NCBI GenBank assembly: GCA_035048815.1
Contig: JAUCBN010000034.1
Location: forward strand, 13,060,737-13,124,736
Direction of reading: 5' to 3'
Length of the DNA: 64,000 bases
From: Abelmoschus esculentus
Taxonomy: Eukaryota; Streptophyta; Magnoliopsida; Malvales; Malvaceae
A program made the position numbers and the translations under genes. The notes beneath the pieces are model-generated. The model was not told the DNA's origin. It saw only the letters and a program-made list of their open reading frames with translations, and did no database searches. Shown here piece by piece: positions 61,378 to 64,000 of the stretch. Every line of letters starts with the position of its first letter. Positions within the stretch are counted from its first letter, which is position 1.

Positions 61378-62950
61378 AGGTCAAATTATGAATCTAGTCC
61401 CTCTACATTTTTTTTCCATATATGTAGAGAAAAATAAAAGTAAAAAAATAATTGATGTTTTAAATTTATTGAGATATTATAGTTTGAGACTAATCAAATA
61501 AAAGATTTAAATTTCTAACGAATTTAAACTTTAGAGACGATATTATCAAGAGAGAATCACGAATCTCATTTATAAATCATAAAATAAACGTATATATACC
61601 TAAATAAAATTTTAAATTTATAGTTAACTGACATAAATTTTTATTAAAATAATATTTCGATTGGCGTTTGATTTTAAATTTAATTCTTAAATTATTTATC
61701 ATCCTCTCCTTTTATCAACTATATATGTATTCTAAAAAATAATTTTATCCGTTTGTATAATGTTTGTATTATAAAATTCTTCTTATTAACTCCTTTGGAG
61801 TTCTATTACATAGTTCAAGAACATCCTTGTTCGTTCGGCAAGAATTAAAAATTAGAAGCTTTATTTTCTGTTTTGGTCCTTGTACTATAGTTGAATTATT
61901 AGTTTGATACGTAATTATAATTATTGTTTTTAAATTTTACACTTTAAACTAAAATTTTAAAACTAAAACGTTTATAATTTTTTTATCATCGATATATAAG
62001 ATATAAATCATTTGTAAATAGTATATTTTTATATAGAATATTTATGCTCACATAAAATTTACTTATTATAAAAATAATTTATTAATTGCTTGTGTAATCT
62101 GTTATTTTTAATTATTTTATTCAGATTAAAATATTGTAAATTGTATATTTCTCTGTATTAGTGCATATTGATTTTGGTTTCTATACTTTAAAATGAAAAA
62201 GAAAAATTTATAATTTAGGGGGAAATAGTAAATATGGTTTGTTGTAATAATCAAAAACAATTAATTAAAAAATCCGTTTAAAATATAACATAATATGAGT
62301 ATAAACTCATTAGAACTTAAATTTTTCAAATCATTGAATTTAACAAGTGAATAGAGTATAAAATTTAATTGAGTTTAATATAAATTTAAATTACTTCAGC
62401 TACAATAAATCTAGTAACATCGTATCATATTTTAAATTAATATTATATAATATAATTAAGTTCACACCATAAAATTAACATTTTTAAATTAATACAAAAT
62501 TGAAATTAGTTTTAAATTTTATAAAAACCGAAATATAATCGTTAGTGAAGTGCCAAATAGTGTATAATAATTTTAGCTTTATTTTCTTTGTTTGGAACAG
62601 AAAGTTGGTTAATGAAATGTGGGGCCCTTATAATTGCAATCCAAGAGCGCGCACCATATAAAAAGAAGAAATAATCAAATGATTAGGCGATTTAATTAAA
62701 GTGATTAAGGCGTGGGGTGGTGGAGATTACGAGGAAGACACGCAAGCTTGGCCATTAGACGGTCCAAAATTAACGTACCTAAATTTCAACCTCCTTTCAG
62801 AGCCTTATTGCATTCCTAACAAAGGAACCTTCCCCATAACCTAATTCAACCTTGCAGATAATTCAAAGGCCAAATAATCACACAAAAAGAGAGACAGAGA
62901 GAGGGAGGCTATTCTCAGTTATTTTCCTCCGGTGGCGCGTATTTCCACCC
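61378..62950. other. AT-rich intergenic region and SKIP2 promoter
   Basis: No coding potential from 61380 to 62560. About 62600-62950 is less AT-rich and leads into the F-box gene. It contains GA-rich sequence (AGAGAGACAGAGAGAGGGAGG near 62890) typical of a plant 5' UTR. Confidence 0.55.
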
Positions 62951-62957
62951 GCCGCTA

Positions 62958-64000
62958 ATGGGCCAATCCCCTTCCGCCGCTTTGCACCGGGAAACCTCCC
63001 TCACCTTCTTATCTTCTTCTGCTTTCCTTTCCGGCGAGGAATTTCTTGATGAGATCGCGGCGAACCGGGATTACACCGCTGAGATTCCCGACGAGTGTTT
63101 GGCTTATATTTTCCAGTTCCTCGGCCCTGGCGATCGGAATCGGTGTTCCCTTGTCTGCAAGCGGTGGTTTCGCGTCGATGGTTGGAGCCGCCACCGCCTG
63201 TCTCTCAACGCCCAATCTGAAATCGTTTCTTCTCTGCCTTCACTTTTTACGCGCTTTGACTCCGTCACCAAACTCGCACTACGGTGTAGTCGTAAATCAA
63301 TCAGCTTGACGGACGATGATTTGCTTACGATTTCGATCCATTGCAAAAACCTCACACGGCTGAAGCTCCGCGGTTGCCGTGAAATCACTGACGAAGGAAT
63401 GTCGGCATTTGCTCAAAATTCTAAGCATTTAAGAAAACTTTCTTGTGGGTCTTGCATGTTCGGCGCTAAAGCTTTAAACGCCGTCCTCGATCATTGCAAG
63501 GATTTAGAAGAGTTGTCGGTGAAAAGGCTCAGAGGAATCCATGACGGAGCTGAGCCAATCATGCCAGGAGCCGCTGCTTCTTCGTTGAGAACGATTTGCT
63601 TGAAAGAACTTGTTAACGGTCAGTCTTTTGCACCGCTTGTGGTTGGATCAAGAAACCTTAAAACTTTGAGCATTATTCATTGTTTGGGTGATTGGGATAG
63701 TGTCCTTCAATTAATTGGAAGCCGAAATCGAAACTTTAACGGAAATTTAAATTGTGATATCAATTGTAGCAGTAGTAACATCAACCCTTTGATGGAAATT
63801 CACCTCGAGAGGCTTCAAGTGAGTGATATAGGCCTATCTGCGATTGCAAAATGTACCAAAATTGAGAATTTGCACATTGTAAAAACCCCTGAATGTTCAA
63901 ATTACGGGCTTGCTTGTGTGGCTGAGAATTGTAGGTTGCTGAGGAAGCTTCATATTGATGGATGGAGGACTAATAGGATTGGAGATGAGGGTTTGGTTGC
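62958..64000 (+). CDS. SKIP2: F-box/LRR protein SKIP2 (VFB family), 5' part
   Basis: An open frame from ATG at 62958 (MGQSPSAALHRETSLTFLSS) runs to the window end, 347 codons without a stop. The F-box is at about residues 38-80 (DYTAEIPDECLAYIFQFLGP, CSLVCKRWFRVDG), the part that binds SKP1/ASK proteins. It is followed by leucine-rich repeats of the Cys-containing type (LTRLKLRGCREITDEG, LRKLSCGSC, LEELSVKRLRG, LKELVNGQSF, IHLERLQVSDIGL). This matches the VFB/SKIP2 clade, which forms SCF ubiquitin ligases acting in growth and lateral-root development. The usual length is just over 500 residues, so roughly the last third lies beyond the window. By recalled synteny it pairs with CYCD3, as At5g67250 does with At5g67260. 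No intron is seen so far. Confidence 0.9.
   Translation, partial: MGQSPSAALHRETSLTFLSSSAFLSGEEFLDEIAANRDYTAEIPDECLAYIFQFLGPGDRNRCSLVCKRWFRVDGWSRHRLSLNAQSEIVSSLPSLFTRFDSVTKLALRCSRKSISLTDDDLLTISIHCKNLTRLKLRGCREITDEGMSAFAQNSKHLRKLSCGSCMFGAKALNAVLDHCKDLEELSVKRLRGIHDGAEPIMPGAAASSLRTICLKELVNGQSFAPLVVGSRNLKTLSIIHCLGDWDSVLQLIGSRNRNFNGNLNCDINCSSSNINPLMEIHLERLQVSDIGLSAIAKCTKIENLHIVKTPECSNYGLACVAENCRLLRKLHIDGWRTNRIGDEGLV

Noticed and set aside
1..64000. An exciting undescribed multi-gene system
   Set aside because: All clear genes belong to known plant families and lie in an order explained by ancestral synteny. No functional clustering beyond that was seen.

Overview
This is a stretch of nuclear DNA from a eudicot plant. 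It is AT-rich between genes, the genes have spliced exons with GT...AG introns, and every recognisable gene belongs to a land-plant family (NPY/NPH3, HOOKLESS1, classical arabinogalactan protein, CYCD3, VFB/SKIP2 F-box, tonoplast NRAMP). The species cannot be read off. A Malvaceae genome such as cotton is a guess only. No bacterial, organellar or CRISPR features are present.

Layout. 1-3.8 kb is intergenic with small DNA transposons. 3.8-7.0 kb holds an NPY-type BTB-NPH3 gene on + that stops well before the usual end of its family. 7.0-8.5 kb holds a complete HLS1 gene on -, convergent with it and only 71 bp away. 8.6-21 kb is a gene-poor, repeat-rich desert. 21.9-22.6 kb holds a small two-exon gene with a VYELHRLYR motif. 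24.3-26.9 kb holds a J-domain co-chaperone gene on - whose reading frame looks interrupted. 29.2-30.2 kb holds an intronless Ser-rich gene. 33.7-34.1 kb holds a miniature LTR retrotransposon (TRIM). 35.7-36.6 kb holds a Lys-rich arabinogalactan protein gene (AGP17/18 type). 38.0-40.5 kb holds a heavily damaged pseudogene whose last exon carries a four-fold repeat. 41.4-43.7 kb holds an NRAMP3/4 metal transporter on -. 49.4-52.0 kb holds an LRR receptor pseudokinase with a tiny overlapping upstream ORF. 52.7-54.8 kb is a 2.16 kb solo LTR with a 5-bp target duplication. 58.2-59.5 kb holds a CYCD3 cyclin on -. 59.9-60.9 kb is a Mutator-like inverted-repeat element. 61.0-61.4 kb is an orphan DUF1635 C-terminal fragment. 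62.96 kb to the window end is the 5' part of a SKIP2/VFB F-box gene.

The genes do not form an operon-like pathway. Their order resembles an ancestral eudicot block that, from recalled Arabidopsis locus numbers, is now split among chromosome 2 (NPY4, HLS1-like, AGP17, NRAMP3), chromosome 4 (NPY5, HLS1, J-protein, AGP18) and chromosome 5 (SKIP2, CYCD3;2, LRR-RLK, NRAMP4, NPY3). Several members touch auxin-related growth (NPY, HLS1) or cell proliferation (CYCD3). I found no convincing new biological system. The observations most worth following are the truncated NPY gene, the repeat-expanded pseudogene, the interrupted J-protein gene, the uORF whose stop overlaps the receptor start, and a well-preserved set of small transposons (TRIM, solo LTR, hAT- and Mutator-type MITEs, SINEs).
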